Source of the DNA: Pararhizobium gei
Lineage (GTDB): Bacteria > Pseudomonadota > Alphaproteobacteria > Rhizobiales > Rhizobiaceae
Length of the DNA stretch: 64,000 nt
Direction of reading: 5' to 3'
Assembly: GCF_029223885.1 (NCBI RefSeq)
Contig: NZ_CP119409.1
Coordinates: 3,496,501-3,560,500, forward strand
Part shown: positions 47,122 to 56,820 of the stretch, piece after piece
How positions within the stretch are numbered: position 1 is the first letter of the stretch
How the letters are laid out: each line of letters starts with the position of its first letter
The notes under the pieces: model-generated
Told to the model about the DNA's origin: nothing
Seen by the model: only the letters and a program-made list of their open reading frames with translations
The model's database searches: none
Translations under genes and position numbers: made by a program

Positions 47122-48474
47122 ATGGCTAAAAAATCCGGTGACAATTCCTACCGCTTCGATATTTTCAAGGATGGTCCCCTTGAACGGGACCTTGGAGCGG
47201 GGAACGATCTGGTTTCCATAGACGCACCCGACGCAGTCAAGCAAATCCGCCTGACATTCACCAGCAGCGAAGTTGGAAACGGCAGCGCTGACGACAGCAA
47301 CACGCTTGCCAACCAGGACGGTGGCCTCGCGGTGAGAGTCCAGGCTGAGTATAATGTCGGAAAGCTTCGCGGGCCGGAAAGTCGCTTTGACGACGAGGGC
47401 ATCGTCTTTAAATCAAACGGAAAGTTTACGTTCGACGTTCGCGATCTCGTCAGCGGGGTCCAGCGCGGTGACACGTTCGATGTCGTGAAACTGGGAACCA
47501 GCGGCGCCGACAATCTTTATGGGAGCGATAAGGGACAAGCCTATTATCTCAACGGCGGCATGGGCGCCGACAAGATTATCGGTGGTTTTGAAAACGACTT
47601 CCTTGTCGGCGGATCGGGCGACGATGTTCTGTCCGACCGCGCAGGCGATGATTCGTTTATCGGCGGCGGCGGCAACGACCTTATTTTTGCCGGATCTGGA
47701 AACGACACCGTCATCTTCGCAGTAGCGACTGACGGCCGCGACAAAGCGGATCTTGGTACTGGCAATGATACCGTCAATATCACGGCACCCGTCACGGCGG
47801 CCCAGGTTCGCCTTACCTTCACGAGCAGCGAAGTTGGAAACAACGATGCGCGCGACAGTGACACGATGGCAAACCAGGACGGCAGTCTGGCTGTCCGGTT
47901 ACGAGCAGAGGATGGCAGTGGCGGCCTGACAGGATTTCAAAGCCGCTTTGACGACGAAGGAGTGAGCTTCGTCAGCACTGTCGCTGGCGTCACATTCGAT
48001 GTGCGCGATCTTGTGAGCGGCGTCGCGCGCGGAGATCAGTTCAACATTGTGAGGCTCGGGACAAGCGGCAACGATACGTTCAGCGAGATCGGAAAAACGG
48101 CGTCATATTACATCAATGCCGGCATGGGCGACGATAGCGTGACCGGTGGGCAGGGCCGCGATTTCCTCGTTGGCGGTGCCGGCAATGACATGCTCAACGG
48201 CCTTGGTGGCAAAGACTCCTTCATCGGCGGGGGCGGCAGCGATGTGTTCGTCTTTGCGGAAAGTCCGGGTAGCGACACGATCAACGACTTTGTTTCGGGC
48301 ACCGACAAGATTGATTTTCGGATGCTGGACATCGATTTTAATGACATTCAGACCTCAGTATCGGGTTCCGACACGCTCTTGAAAGTCGATACCAATGGCA
48401 ATGGTACAACCAACTTCACCATTACGCTGTTGAACGTGGCCGCTCCTAGCCAAAGCGACTTTCTTTTTTCTTGA
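47122..48474 (+). CDS. Two-module RTX calcium-binding protein
   Basis: The protein (450 residues) consists of two tandem copies of a unit of about 187 residues. Each unit begins with a non-RTX part (RLTFTSSEVGN, ANQDG.LAVR, SRFDDEG, FDVRDLVSGV.RGD.F, LGTSG.D) and ends with an array of glycine-aspartate nonapeptides (GGSGDDVLSDRAGDDSFIGG in the first, GGAGNDMLNGLGGKDSFIGG in the second). The arrays would bind calcium outside the cell. RTX proteins are exported by type I systems reading an uncleaved C-terminus; no such system is nearby. The C-terminus ends PSQSDFLFS. Function unknown. Confidence 0.9.
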   Translation: MAKKSGDNSYRFDIFKDGPLERDLGAGNDLVSIDAPDAVKQIRLTFTSSEVGNGSADDSNTLANQDGGLAVRVQAEYNVGKLRGPESRFDDEGIVFKSNGKFTFDVRDLVSGVQRGDTFDVVKLGTSGADNLYGSDKGQAYYLNGGMGADKIIGGFENDFLVGGSGDDVLSDRAGDDSFIGGGGNDLIFAGSGNDTVIFAVATDGRDKADLGTGNDTVNITAPVTAAQVRLTFTSSEVGNNDARDSDTMANQDGSLAVRLRAEDGSGGLTGFQSRFDDEGVSFVSTVAGVTFDVRDLVSGVARGDQFNIVRLGTSGNDTFSEIGKTASYYINAGMGDDSVTGGQGRDFLVGGAGNDMLNGLGGKDSFIGGGGSDVFVFAESPGSDTINDFVSGTDKIDFRMLDIDFNDIQTSVSGSDTLLKVDTNGNGTTNFTITLLNVAAPSQSDFLFS

Positions 48475-48482
48475 ATTTCCAA

Positions 48483-48508
48483 ACCCGCCGGTGGCCACAC
48501 TGGCGGGT
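48483..48508 (+). terminator. Hairpin after the RTX gene
   Basis: ACCCGCC and GGCGGGT pair around a GTGGCCAC core directly after the stop codon. The following T run is weak (TCTCCTC). Confidence 0.6.
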
Positions 48509-48756
48509 CTCCTCATCTGAGGCTCTGCAGGACTTCAACAGGTCCAACACCTGTGTGGCCTATGCCGATCCCATGCTGCAATCCCACCGAGGAATTGCGC
48601 CAGCGACACGATGGTCGCACCTTGAGCCATAACACGGCTTTGAGTTTTTGAGCTTGATGTCTTCCGCGTCAAATGAAACCATTGTCTCCAGATAGCTGTA
48701 AAGCGATCCCATGCGCGCGCTGACGGCTGGGCCGCATTCAACAACAGGAGATATCC

Positions 48757-50706
48757 ATGATCAGACATTTGCGAACCGGGCTGATGACGGCCTCGATTCT
48801 CGCGCTTTCAACCAGCGCCGCCTTCGCCGATTATGAATTGAACATCCTGCACATCAACGATTTCCATTCCCGCATCGAGTCCATCAACAAATATGACTCC
48901 ACCTGCTCGGGGGAGGAGGAAGGAAAGGACGAATGCTTCGGCGGCGTCGCCCGGCTGAAGGTCGCCATCGACCAGAAACGGCAGGAGCTGACCGGCAAGA
49001 ATGTCCTCCTGCTGAATGCCGGGGACAATTTCCAGGGCTCCCTGTTCTTCACCACCTACCGGGGCGCAGCCGAAGCCGAGTTTCTCAACCTGCTGAAATT
49101 CGACGCCGTGACCATCGGCAACCATGAGTTCGATGAGGGCGAGGATGGTCTGGTCACCTTCCTGGACAAAGCGACGTTCCCGATCGTTTCATCCAATGTG
49201 CTCGCCGGCTACAAGTCGAAACTCATCGACAGGATCAAGCCATCGATCGTCGTCGATGCCGGTGGCGAGAAAATCGGCATTGTCGGCGCAGTCACCAACG
49301 ACACCGCTGAAATCTCCTCGCCGGGAGATAATGTGCTGATCGGCATCGATGTCGATACAATCACCACGGCGGTCCAGGACCTGAAAAAGCAGGGCGTCGA
49401 CAAGATTGTGGCGCTTACCCATGTGGGCTATCCGCGCGATCTCGCGGTCATCGCCAAAATTCCCGATGTCGATGTGGTCGTCGGTGGCCATTCCCACAGC
49501 CTTTTGTCCAACACGGACGCAAAGGCGGAAGGTCCCTATCCCACGATGGTCGACAACCCCGGCGGCTACAAGGTGCCGGTGGTTCAGGCCGGATCCTATA
49601 GCAAATATCTTGGCGATCTCGTCGTCACCTTTGACGACGCAGGCGTCGTGAAGGCCGCCGAGGGCGATCCGATCCTGATCGACTCGACATTCAAGCCGGA
49701 CGAGACCGTGCTTGCCCGCGTCAAGGAGATGGGCAAGCCGATCGAAGAATTGAAAGCCAAGATCATCGGAAAGACGGATGCGCCGATCGACGGCAGCCGC
49801 GAGACCTGCCGCGCCAGGGAATGCGAAATGGGCGATCTGGTGACGGACGCCATGCTGGACCGCGTCAAAAATCAGGGCATCGACATCGCCATCACCAATG
49901 GTGGAGGCCTGCGCGCCTCGATCGATGCCGGTGATGTCTCGATGGGCGAAGCCATCACTGTCCTGCCCTTCCAGAACACGGTCGCGACCTTCCAGTTGAA
50001 GGGCGCCGAAATCGCGGCTGCGCTAGAGAACGGATTGTCCCAGATCGAGGAAGGCGGCGGGCGGTTCCCGCAGGTCTCAGGCCTGAAATTCTCGTTCGAT
50101 AAATCGAAGCCCGCAGGAAGCCGTGTGGTCAAGGTCGAGGTCAAGCAGGGCGACGCCTACGCTCCCCTTGATCCGGCCAAGACCTATGGCGTCGTGTCCA
50201 ACAACTTCATGCGCAATGGCGGCGATGGCTACAGCATTTTCAAAACAAAGGCCGAAAATGCCTATGACTACGGTCCGGGGCTCGAAACCGTGCTGGCCGA
50301 CTATCTGACAGCGCACAATCCCTACAAGCCGATGACGGATGGCCGCATCACCGAGATTGCTGCCGCCACCGCAACCGAGCCTTCAGCGCAGGAAAGCACC
50401 GATACGGCTGCCAAAACTGTGACTCCGGACGCGAAGCCTTCGGAGCAACCGGCCACAGCGGCGCAAACGGCGACGCCGGAGGCCAAGCCTGCCGCGGACG
50501 CGGTAACCGGCGAAGCCAAGCCAACAGTGGAGCCGGCGACAACGACGGCCACAACACACACGGTGTCCCGCGGCGATACGCTGTGGGATTTGGCGAAATC
50601 GGTCTATGGAGACGGCGAATTGTGGACGAAGATCGCCGAAGCCAACGGCAATCCGGTTCCGGAAAAGCTCGAAATTGGCACCGAATTGCAGATCCCTGCA
50701 AAATAA
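48757..50706 (+). CDS. Periplasmic 5'-nucleotidase/2',3'-cyclic phosphodiesterase with C-terminal LysM
   Basis: A signal peptide (RTGLMTASILALSTSAAFAD) opens the 649 residues. The UshA-type metallophosphatase domain follows: ILHINDFHSR, LLNAGDNFQGS, IGNHEFDEG, VVGGHSHS and the C-terminal substrate domain with TNGGGLRASIDAGDVSMGEA. A disordered linker rich in A, T, E and P (about 540-598) leads to a LysM domain (HTVSRGDTLWDLAKSVYGDG to ELQIPAK), which would hold the enzyme on peptidoglycan. It should dephosphorylate external nucleotides. The LysM fusion is the unusual part. Confidence 0.92.
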   Translation: MIRHLRTGLMTASILALSTSAAFADYELNILHINDFHSRIESINKYDSTCSGEEEGKDECFGGVARLKVAIDQKRQELTGKNVLLLNAGDNFQGSLFFTTYRGAAEAEFLNLLKFDAVTIGNHEFDEGEDGLVTFLDKATFPIVSSNVLAGYKSKLIDRIKPSIVVDAGGEKIGIVGAVTNDTAEISSPGDNVLIGIDVDTITTAVQDLKKQGVDKIVALTHVGYPRDLAVIAKIPDVDVVVGGHSHSLLSNTDAKAEGPYPTMVDNPGGYKVPVVQAGSYSKYLGDLVVTFDDAGVVKAAEGDPILIDSTFKPDETVLARVKEMGKPIEELKAKIIGKTDAPIDGSRETCRARECEMGDLVTDAMLDRVKNQGIDIAITNGGGLRASIDAGDVSMGEAITVLPFQNTVATFQLKGAEIAAALENGLSQIEEGGGRFPQVSGLKFSFDKSKPAGSRVVKVEVKQGDAYAPLDPAKTYGVVSNNFMRNGGDGYSIFKTKAENAYDYGPGLETVLADYLTAHNPYKPMTDGRITEIAAATATEPSAQESTDTAAKTVTPDAKPSEQPATAAQTATPEAKPAADAVTGEAKPTVEPATTTATTHTVSRGDTLWDLAKSVYGDGELWTKIAEANGNPVPEKLEIGTELQIPAK

Positions 50707-50739
50707 GTCCTGGCTAGGACATTATGTCTCGATCGACGG

Positions 50740-50775
50740 GCCGGTCCGGGCTTTTCCGGGCCGGCTTTTGTTTTT
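50740..50775 (+). terminator. Intrinsic terminator after the nucleotidase gene
   Basis: A 10-bp stem GCCGGTCCGG/CCGGGCCGGC (one G-T pair) with a six-base loop is followed by TTTTGTTTTT. It lies 70 bp before hemH. Confidence 0.85.
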
Positions 50776-50845
50776 AAAGAACAGGGTGAAACCTCATGGC
50801 GGCCCGTTCGTATATTGACCGCCCTTACAAACGCAGGATTTCCGC

Positions 50846-51877
50846 ATGACCTCCATGATACCGGCCGTTCCGAACCACCCGCCCGTCCAATTCGGCAAAG
50901 TCGGTGTGCTGCTCGTCAATCTCGGGACGCCTGACGGGACGGACAAGGTTTCCATGCGCCGCTACCTGAAGGAATTCCTGATGGATCGCCGCGTCATCGA
51001 GTGGTCGCGATTCCTATGGTACCCGATCCTGTTCGGCATCGTCTTGAACACCCGACCCGCCAAGGTCGGCAAGGCCTATGAAACGATCTGGAACAAGGAT
51101 CTCGACGAGAGTTATCTGCGGACCTACACCCGCAACCAGTCGGACCTGATGGCAAAGGCATTTGCCGATTTGCCGAATGTCCGCGTCGACTGGGCCATGC
51201 GCTATGGCCAGCCGTCGATCCGCTCGAAGATCGATGAGCTGCAGAAAGATGGCTGCGAAAAGATCCTGCTGTTTCCGCTCTATCCGCAATATGCGGCGGC
51301 GACCACCGCGACCGTCAACGACGAGGCCTTCAAGGCGCTGCTGAAGATGCGCTGGCAGCCGGCATTGCGCACGGTGCCGCGCTATCACGATGATCCCGTC
51401 TATATCGACGCGCTGGCGAACTCCATCACCAGCCACCTCGCCACCCTCGACTGGGAGCCCGAAGTGGTTCTCACCTCGTTTCACGGGATCCCGAAATCCT
51501 ATTTCATGAAGGGCGATCCCTACCACTGCCAGTGTCACAAGACAGCCCGGCTGCTGCGCGAGAGACTGGGCTGGAGCAAGGAGAAACTGCAGGTAACCTT
51601 CCAATCGCGCTTCGGGCCTGAGGAATGGCTGCAGCCATACACCGACAAGACCGTCGAGAAACTCGCGCAGGAAGGCATCAAGCGGATCGCCGTGATCAAT
51701 CCCGGCTTCGTCTCGGATTGTCTCGAAACGCTGGAAGAAATGGCCGTGGAAGCCAATGAGATCTTCCATCATGCCGGCGGCGAGAAATTCGCCCATATCC
51801 CCTGTCTCAACGACAGCGCCGACGGCATGCGAGTGCTGGAACATGTCGTCCGTCGCGAATTGCAAGGCTGGGTATAG
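50846..51877 (+). CDS. hemH: Ferrochelatase
   Basis: Ferrochelatase inserts ferrous iron into protoporphyrin IX, the last step of haem synthesis. The 343 residues start with a short extension, then GVLLVNLGTPDGTDKVSMRR. The catalytic histidine, about residue 212, lies in TSFHGIPKSY, and the second signature is INPGFVSDCLETLEEMA. The four-cysteine iron-sulfur ending of some alphaproteobacterial and animal enzymes is absent. The length is standard. It stands alone, preceded by a terminator. Confidence 0.96.
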   Translation: MTSMIPAVPNHPPVQFGKVGVLLVNLGTPDGTDKVSMRRYLKEFLMDRRVIEWSRFLWYPILFGIVLNTRPAKVGKAYETIWNKDLDESYLRTYTRNQSDLMAKAFADLPNVRVDWAMRYGQPSIRSKIDELQKDGCEKILLFPLYPQYAAATTATVNDEAFKALLKMRWQPALRTVPRYHDDPVYIDALANSITSHLATLDWEPEVVLTSFHGIPKSYFMKGDPYHCQCHKTARLLRERLGWSKEKLQVTFQSRFGPEEWLQPYTDKTVEKLAQEGIKRIAVINPGFVSDCLETLEEMAVEANEIFHHAGGEKFAHIPCLNDSADGMRVLEHVVRRELQGWV

Positions 51878-51901
51878 ACAGGCAGAATCAGATCAAGCCC
51901 G

Positions 51902-52342
51902 TCAGTCGATAGACATGGCAAGCCCGACGCCAGCAAGAGCGATGGGCAAGTATGGAAGGAAAACGAATGGCTGGAATGCACGTTTTGCAATCCAGCCGAC
52001 TTGGTTATGCCTGCCCCACGCTTCGCGCCACGCCGTGTAAATCTGGAACGGAGGCACGGCCGGGGCTTCAGTCTGACGAAACCAGCTTTCGATCAAGGTG
52101 ATCCGGGCAACATAGCAGTCCTGAAAACCTTTCCAGATGGCCTCCAGACACCAGAGGCTGAGCGCTGCGACAATGACGATCGATATGAGCGGTACCGACT
52201 GACGCTCCGCCCCCAATCCGATTGCCGTCGCAAGGAGCGGCGCTGACCATGATTTGATGGTGAGCGCCTTGCCATCAAAGCTCTCAAGATGGGCTTGCAA
52301 GAGCAGATATTCGGATTTTAATTCATCTCTGATGTTACTCAT
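51902..52342 (-). CDS. Uncharacterised membrane protein
   Basis: The 146-residue protein starts MSNIRDELKSEYLLLQAHLE and has hydrophobic segments around 25-65 (two close helices) and 122-143. The loop between reads IWKGFQDCYVARITLIESWF. A strong ribosome site (AAGGGGGA) precedes the ATG, which supports a real gene. I do not recognise the family. It lies convergent with hemH and divergent from the SPFH/NfeD pair. Its base composition is slightly lower in GC than its neighbours, which may hint at transfer. Confidence 0.65.
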   Translation of the reverse strand: MSNIRDELKSEYLLLQAHLESFDGKALTIKSWSAPLLATAIGLGAERQSVPLISIVIVAALSLWCLEAIWKGFQDCYVARITLIESWFRQTEAPAVPPFQIYTAWREAWGRHNQVGWIAKRAFQPFVFLPYLPIALAGVGLAMSID

Positions 52343-52513
52343 ATATTCCCCCTTAAATTGTCAAATCCATAAACACAACTTAACTTATGCAGGTTTGCGG
52401 TCTCGCGCAATCTCCGTGATTTTTGGTAGGCATCTTGCAAATAACCCGGCTAGCTGGCACGTCTGGTCTTTGAAAAGGCCATAAGCGGCCTGCCTGAACA
52501 GGAGAAGCGCCGA

Positions 52514-53545
52514 ATGCCATTGGCCGGTCTTGATATCGTCGTCATCGCCTTTGTGGTGCTCGTCATCCTGGTGCTATTCGCAGGCATCAAGACGGTGCCG
52601 CAAGGCTATCGCTACACGATCGAGCGCTTCGGCCGCTATACGCGCACGCTGGAACCGGGCCTGAACCTTATCATTCCCTTCATCGACAAGATCGGGGCAA
52701 AGATGAATGTCATGGAGCAGGTTCTCGACGTGCCGACGCAGGAGGTCATCACCAGGGACAATGCCAGTTGCTCGGCCGACGCCGTTGCCTTTTACCAGAT
52801 CCTGAATGCAGCCGAGGCCGCCTATCAGGTCTCCGACCTGCAAAGCGCCATTCTCAATCTGACCATGACCAATATCCGCTCGGTCATGGGATCGATGGAC
52901 CTCGACGAGCTTTTGTCGAACCGCGATACGATCAATGACAGGCTGCTGCGCGTCGTTGACGAAGCGGTCGGCCCCTGGGGCATCAAGGTTACCCGTGTGG
53001 AGATCAAGGATATCCAGCCTCCCAAGGATCTGGTCGACGCCATGGCCCGGCAGATGAAGGCCGAGCGGGAGAAGCGCGCACAGGTGCTGGAAGCAGAAGG
53101 CGCCCGCAATGCGCAAATCCTGCGCGCCGAGGGTGCGAAGCAGTCGGCGATCCTGCAGGCCGAAGGGCAGAGAGAGGCGGCTTTTCGGGACGCCGAGGCC
53201 CGCGAGCGTCTGGCCGAGGCTGAAGCCAAGGCGACGAAGATGGTCTCGGAGGCAATCGCCGCCGGCGATATACAGGCGATCAACTACTTCGTCGCCCAGA
53301 AATATACGGAAGCCATGGCCTCGATCGGCACGGCCCACAATTCCAAGATCGTGCTGATGCCCATGGAAGCCTCGTCGCTGATCGGCTCGCTTGCCGGTAT
53401 CGGGGCCATCGCCAGGGACGTTTTCGGCGATGGCGGGAACGCATCCACGCCATCCCAGCCGGTGCGTCAGCCCACGGCGCGCACCGTTCCGGTCCAGGCG
53501 GCGCCGGTTCGCAATCCTTTCGACACAGGCCCGCGAGAAAGCTGA
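52514..53545 (+). CDS. qmcA: SPFH/band-7 membrane protein (QmcA-like)
   Basis: The 343-residue protein has one N-terminal helix ([20 protein letters not shown]) and then the band-7 domain opening [20 protein letters not shown]. The domain contains [20 protein letters not shown] and [21 protein letters not shown] long alanine/glutamate-rich coiled coil follows, and a proline-rich tail. QmcA and stomatin-like proteins form membrane microdomain cages and act with FtsH-type proteases. It is followed 3 bp later by an NfeD gene, the usual partner, so they form one operon. Confidence 0.94.
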   Translation: MPLAGLDIVVIAFVVLVILVLFAGIKTVPQGYRYTIERFGRYTRTLEPGLNLIIPFIDKIGAKMNVMEQVLDVPTQEVITRDNASCSADAVAFYQILNAAEAAYQVSDLQSAILNLTMTNIRSVMGSMDLDELLSNRDTINDRLLRVVDEAVGPWGIKVTRVEIKDIQPPKDLVDAMARQMKAEREKRAQVLEAEGARNAQILRAEGAKQSAILQAEGQREAAFRDAEARERLAEAEAKATKMVSEAIAAGDIQAINYFVAQKYTEAMASIGTAHNSKIVLMPMEASSLIGSLAGIGAIARDVFGDGGNASTPSQPVRQPTARTVPVQAAPVRNPFDTGPRES

Positions 53546-53548
53546 GCC

Positions 53549-54007
53549 ATGATCGAACGCATCATTTTCGAGCTCGGCCCCTGGAGCTGGTGGGTCTTGG
53601 GCCTCGTGCTTCTGGCAGCGGAAGTGGTCGCACCCGGCGTGTTTCTTGTCTGGATCGGCATCGCAGCCATTGTGACCGGTGCTGTTTCGCTCCTGCTCTG
53701 GGACGCCGCCTTCTGGGTGTGGCAGGCACAGATCGTTGTCTTTGCCATCCTGTCCGTACTCGCCGTTCTTGCCGGGCGGCGGATTCTGGCGCAGGGCGGC
53801 GATACATCCGACGAGCCGCTTCTCAACCAGCGCGGTGCGCGCCTCATCGGACGCACGGCAGTGCTGGAGGAACCGATTGCGGAGGGCCGCGGCAGAATAA
53901 GGCTTGATGACACGACATGGAGTGTCAGCGGCCCGGACCTGCCGACAGGCAGCCGCGTCCGGGTGACGGGCAGCGCCAGCGGCCAACTGAGCGTCGAAAA
54001 AGCCTGA
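53549..54007 (+). CDS. NfeD-family membrane protein
   Basis: The 152 residues have two or three helices in the first 90 residues (WWVLGLVLLAAEVVAPGVFL, AIVTGAVSLLLWD, IVVFAILSVLAVLAG). The C-terminal OB-fold domain (about 90-150) carries GRTAVLEEPIAEGRGRIRLD and TTWSVSGPDLPTGSRVRVTG. NfeD proteins pair with SPFH proteins such as QmcA; the partner is encoded directly upstream. This is the short form without the serine protease domain. The exact role is unknown. Confidence 0.92.
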   Translation: MIERIIFELGPWSWWVLGLVLLAAEVVAPGVFLVWIGIAAIVTGAVSLLLWDAAFWVWQAQIVVFAILSVLAVLAGRRILAQGGDTSDEPLLNQRGARLIGRTAVLEEPIAEGRGRIRLDDTTWSVSGPDLPTGSRVRVTGSASGQLSVEKA

Positions 54008-54101
54008 AAACCAGCGCCGAAGCCAATTCGGAAAGGAATGGTTAACCACATCCGTTTACGGTTGCTCAATACTGGTAAACGGATATCCGGGCATTCGGCA
54101 G

Positions 54102-55574
54102 ATGGCGCCATTCTTGACAGGAACGAACGGAATCGCGCGATTGCACGCTTCGACGGCATTCGCCTGGCTCGTGGCCGGTTGCGTTTTTACCCTTACCGAT
54201 GGCGCCTCCGCGCAAGCCCTGCTTCCGCCAACTGAGGACGCAGGGACAGCGATCACGGGCAGCGCTGTAAAGACGATGTCCGACGCGACCGTGGTTCAGC
54301 CGGCCGATCCGCTCTCCACCAACTCGATCAGCACCGATAGCGGCGAACCGCTGCTCAACGATCCGGCAATCGACGAGGATATGGCGCGCACCAATCTGCG
54401 CGAAAACTCCGTCGACGGGTTGCGGTCGCAGCTGGATCTCGATCGAAATGAGGCGCCCGGCATCCGGCTCGGAACCTTTACCCTCAAGCCGACGCTCGGG
54501 CAGACCTTCAATTACGAGCGCACCAAGACAGGCAGTTCGACAGAAAGCCGCAGCTATCTCGAAACCGGCTTGAAGGGCACGCTGACGTCGGATTGGGCAC
54601 GGCACGAACTGACAATCACCGGCGAAGGCACGTGGCAGCGCAACCTTTCCGGCTCGGGCGAAACGGAGCCCACGGCCGATATCGAGGCAGCGCTCAGGCT
54701 CGACATCGGTCATGATACCGTCGGCACGCTGAAGGCCGGATACCATTTCGAGCGCGAGGATTCGACCGACCCCAACGCGGTGTCCGGCGCAAGCGTGCAA
54801 TCCGGTATCGACCAATATACGCTTGGCGCCGGCATAACCCATGACTTCGGCATTCTGCGGGGTTCGGCAAAAGTGGATTTCGACCGCTATGTCTATGGCA
54901 GCGCGGAACTCAGCGACGGCTCCAGCCTGTCTCTCGAAGACCGCAATCGCAATGCCGGTGCGGCGACGGTCCGGGTCGGTTACGAGCTTTCGCCAGCCCT
55001 CATTCCGTTCATCGAGGCGTCGGCAGCGAAATCCATCTATGACCTGAGAACCGATAGCGCCGGCTATGAGCGATCCTATGACAGCTATGGCGGCCGGGCA
55101 GGCGTCGAGGTCGATCTGGGAGAAAAGTTTACCGGGGAAATCGCGCTGGGTTATTCCACCTATCGGTTCGATGACAGCCGCCTGCAAAACCTGAGCGGCG
55201 CGACGATCGACGGTCTTTTGAACTGGTCGCCGCAACGCGGCACCAATGTGAATTTCGGCCTGTCCACCGGCATCGAACCCTCGACCACCCCCGGCGAGAG
55301 CGGCGCGCTGGCCTATACACTAAGCAATACAGTGACCCATGAGCTGCGCAGCAATCTGGTTGCCCGCTTGTCCAACAGCCTCACCTTCCGGAACTATCCA
55401 TCCGACAGCACGCTGGGCGACGAGCGGGTCTGGCTGACGGGCGCTGGGTTGACCTATGACATGAACCGCTATCTCGCCCTCACCGGCGATGTCAGTTACG
55501 AGCGCACGACGCGCGATAACAGCCCGGCAACCGATGTAGCCCGCATCGGCGTCGGCCTGACCCTGCGTCGATAA
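54102..55574 (+). CDS. Outer-membrane beta-barrel protein
   Basis: The 490-residue protein starts with a signal-like stretch (STAFAWLVAGCVFTLTDGAS, cut near AQA) and a polar linker. The rest consists of alternating strands with aromatic ends, such as FTLKPTLGQTFNYERT, DTVGTLKAGYHFERE, ATVRVGYELSPALIPFIEAS and EIALGYSTYRFDDS. The last strands end VARIGVGLTLRR without the usual terminal F. This fits the beta-barrel porin 2 group (BBP2-like) common in rhizobia. No pore or ligand can be assigned. Confidence 0.85.
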   Translation: MAPFLTGTNGIARLHASTAFAWLVAGCVFTLTDGASAQALLPPTEDAGTAITGSAVKTMSDATVVQPADPLSTNSISTDSGEPLLNDPAIDEDMARTNLRENSVDGLRSQLDLDRNEAPGIRLGTFTLKPTLGQTFNYERTKTGSSTESRSYLETGLKGTLTSDWARHELTITGEGTWQRNLSGSGETEPTADIEAALRLDIGHDTVGTLKAGYHFEREDSTDPNAVSGASVQSGIDQYTLGAGITHDFGILRGSAKVDFDRYVYGSAELSDGSSLSLEDRNRNAGAATVRVGYELSPALIPFIEASAAKSIYDLRTDSAGYERSYDSYGGRAGVEVDLGEKFTGEIALGYSTYRFDDSRLQNLSGATIDGLLNWSPQRGTNVNFGLSTGIEPSTTPGESGALAYTLSNTVTHELRSNLVARLSNSLTFRNYPSDSTLGDERVWLTGAGLTYDMNRYLALTGDVSYERTTRDNSPATDVARIGVGLTLRR

Positions 55575-55608
55575 ACGAAAACAGCGCCGGCGTTCTGCGC
55601 CAGCGCTG
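55573..55608 (-). terminator. Terminator after galU (minus strand)
   Basis: CAGCGC/GCGCTG and GGCG/CGCC arms form a stem around a TTCTG loop. On the minus strand TTTTCGTTT follows, so it ends galU. It also lies just after the convergent barrel gene. Confidence 0.7.
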
Positions 55609-55629
55609 CTGTCACACATCTCAAAATAC

Positions 55630-56517
55630 TTATTTCAGGGCTTCGATCATCGCCTTGAACTGCGCCTCGACCGAGGGGCGGATGTCGTCGCGCATCAGAG
55701 CAAAGGCGACGTTTGCAAGGATGAAGCCATCCTTGGCACCGCAGTCATAAGTATCGCCGCGGAAGACATATCCGGCGAAATCCTGCTTTTCGAGAAGCTT
55801 CAGCATGCCATCAGTCAGCTGAATCTCGTTGCCTGCGCCCCGCTCCTGGTGTTCCAGGATCGCAAAAATCTCCGGCTGCAGGATGTAACGGCCGTTGATG
55901 AAGAAATTCGAAGGCGCCGTACCCTTGGCAGGCTTTTCGACCATGCCTGTAATGCGGAACCCTTCTCCAACGGTTTCGCCAACGCCGACGATGCCATATT
56001 TATGGGCCTGATCCGGTGCGCACTCTTCGACGGCGATGATGTTGCCGCCGCTTTCGGCGTACAGATCGATCATTCCCTTCATGCAGCCGGTCTCTCCATG
56101 CATGATCATATCCGGAAGGAGAAGAGCGAAAGGTTCGTCACCGACGATTTCGCGGGCGCACCAGACTGCGTGCCCGAGACCCAAAGGTTCCTGCTGACGC
56201 GTAAAGCTCACCGTCCCGGCCTTTGGCAACTGCTGGGCAAGAATGGTCATCTCCGCCTTCTTGCTGCGCTCCCTCAAAGTCTGCTCGAGTTCGAAATGAA
56301 TATCGAAATAGTCTTCGATGACGTGTTTGTTGCGCCCCGTGACAAACACGAAATGCTCGATCCCTGCCTCCAGAGCCTCATCGACGACATATTGAATGAT
56401 CGGCTTATCGACGACCGTCAGCATTTCCTTCGGGACCGCCTTTGTTGCAGGCAGAAACCGCGTACCGAGGCCGGCGACGGGGAACACGGCTTTACGAACT
56501 TTACGTTTGTCAGTCAT
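55630..56517 (-). CDS. galU: UTP-glucose-1-phosphate uridylyltransferase
   Basis: GalU makes UDP-glucose, the precursor of exopolysaccharide, lipopolysaccharide and cyclic glucan. The 295 residues start [20 protein letters not shown] with the nucleotide-binding [19 protein letters not shown], then [28 protein letters not shown] and the C-terminal [18 protein letters not shown]. The ATG at 56517 has GGAG six bases upstream; earlier in-frame starts add unlike sequence. It stands alone with a terminator. Named galU, though rhizobial homologues are also called exoN. Confidence 0.95.
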   Translation of the reverse strand: MTDKRKVRKAVFPVAGLGTRFLPATKAVPKEMLTVVDKPIIQYVVDEALEAGIEHFVFVTGRNKHVIEDYFDIHFELEQTLRERSKKAEMTILAQQLPKAGTVSFTRQQEPLGLGHAVWCAREIVGDEPFALLLPDMIMHGETGCMKGMIDLYAESGGNIIAVEECAPDQAHKYGIVGVGETVGEGFRITGMVEKPAKGTAPSNFFINGRYILQPEIFAILEHQERGAGNEIQLTDGMLKLLEKQDFAGYVFRGDTYDCGAKDGFILANVAFALMRDDIRPSVEAQFKAMIEALK

Positions 56518-56820
56518 AGACATCTCCAGAATCACTATGCCGTGATCTAAATCCGGCAAGAATGCTATCAATAGGGCTTTAACGGCATTTTGCTAAATTT
56601 TTTACGATAGAGAACGCGATTGCCGTTTCATGGTAAAGAATTTGTTGACCAGAATTTCGTAGACTCTCCATCTGTCCCTCGCCGGTTATGGCGAACGGCC
56701 TGCAAAATGGAACCACATGCATGTCATGCTGCATGAAGCTGGCTCTAAGACTGTAAATTTACGCGCCTCTTTTGATCTGATAGGATCAGGATGCGCGTCG
56801 AGCAACGGAAACGACAGCTG

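Noticed and set aside
48535-48768. 77-codon frame on the minus strand between the RTX and nucleotidase genes
   Set aside because: It overlaps the ribosome site and start of the nucleotidase gene, has no family match and no own ribosome site of note.
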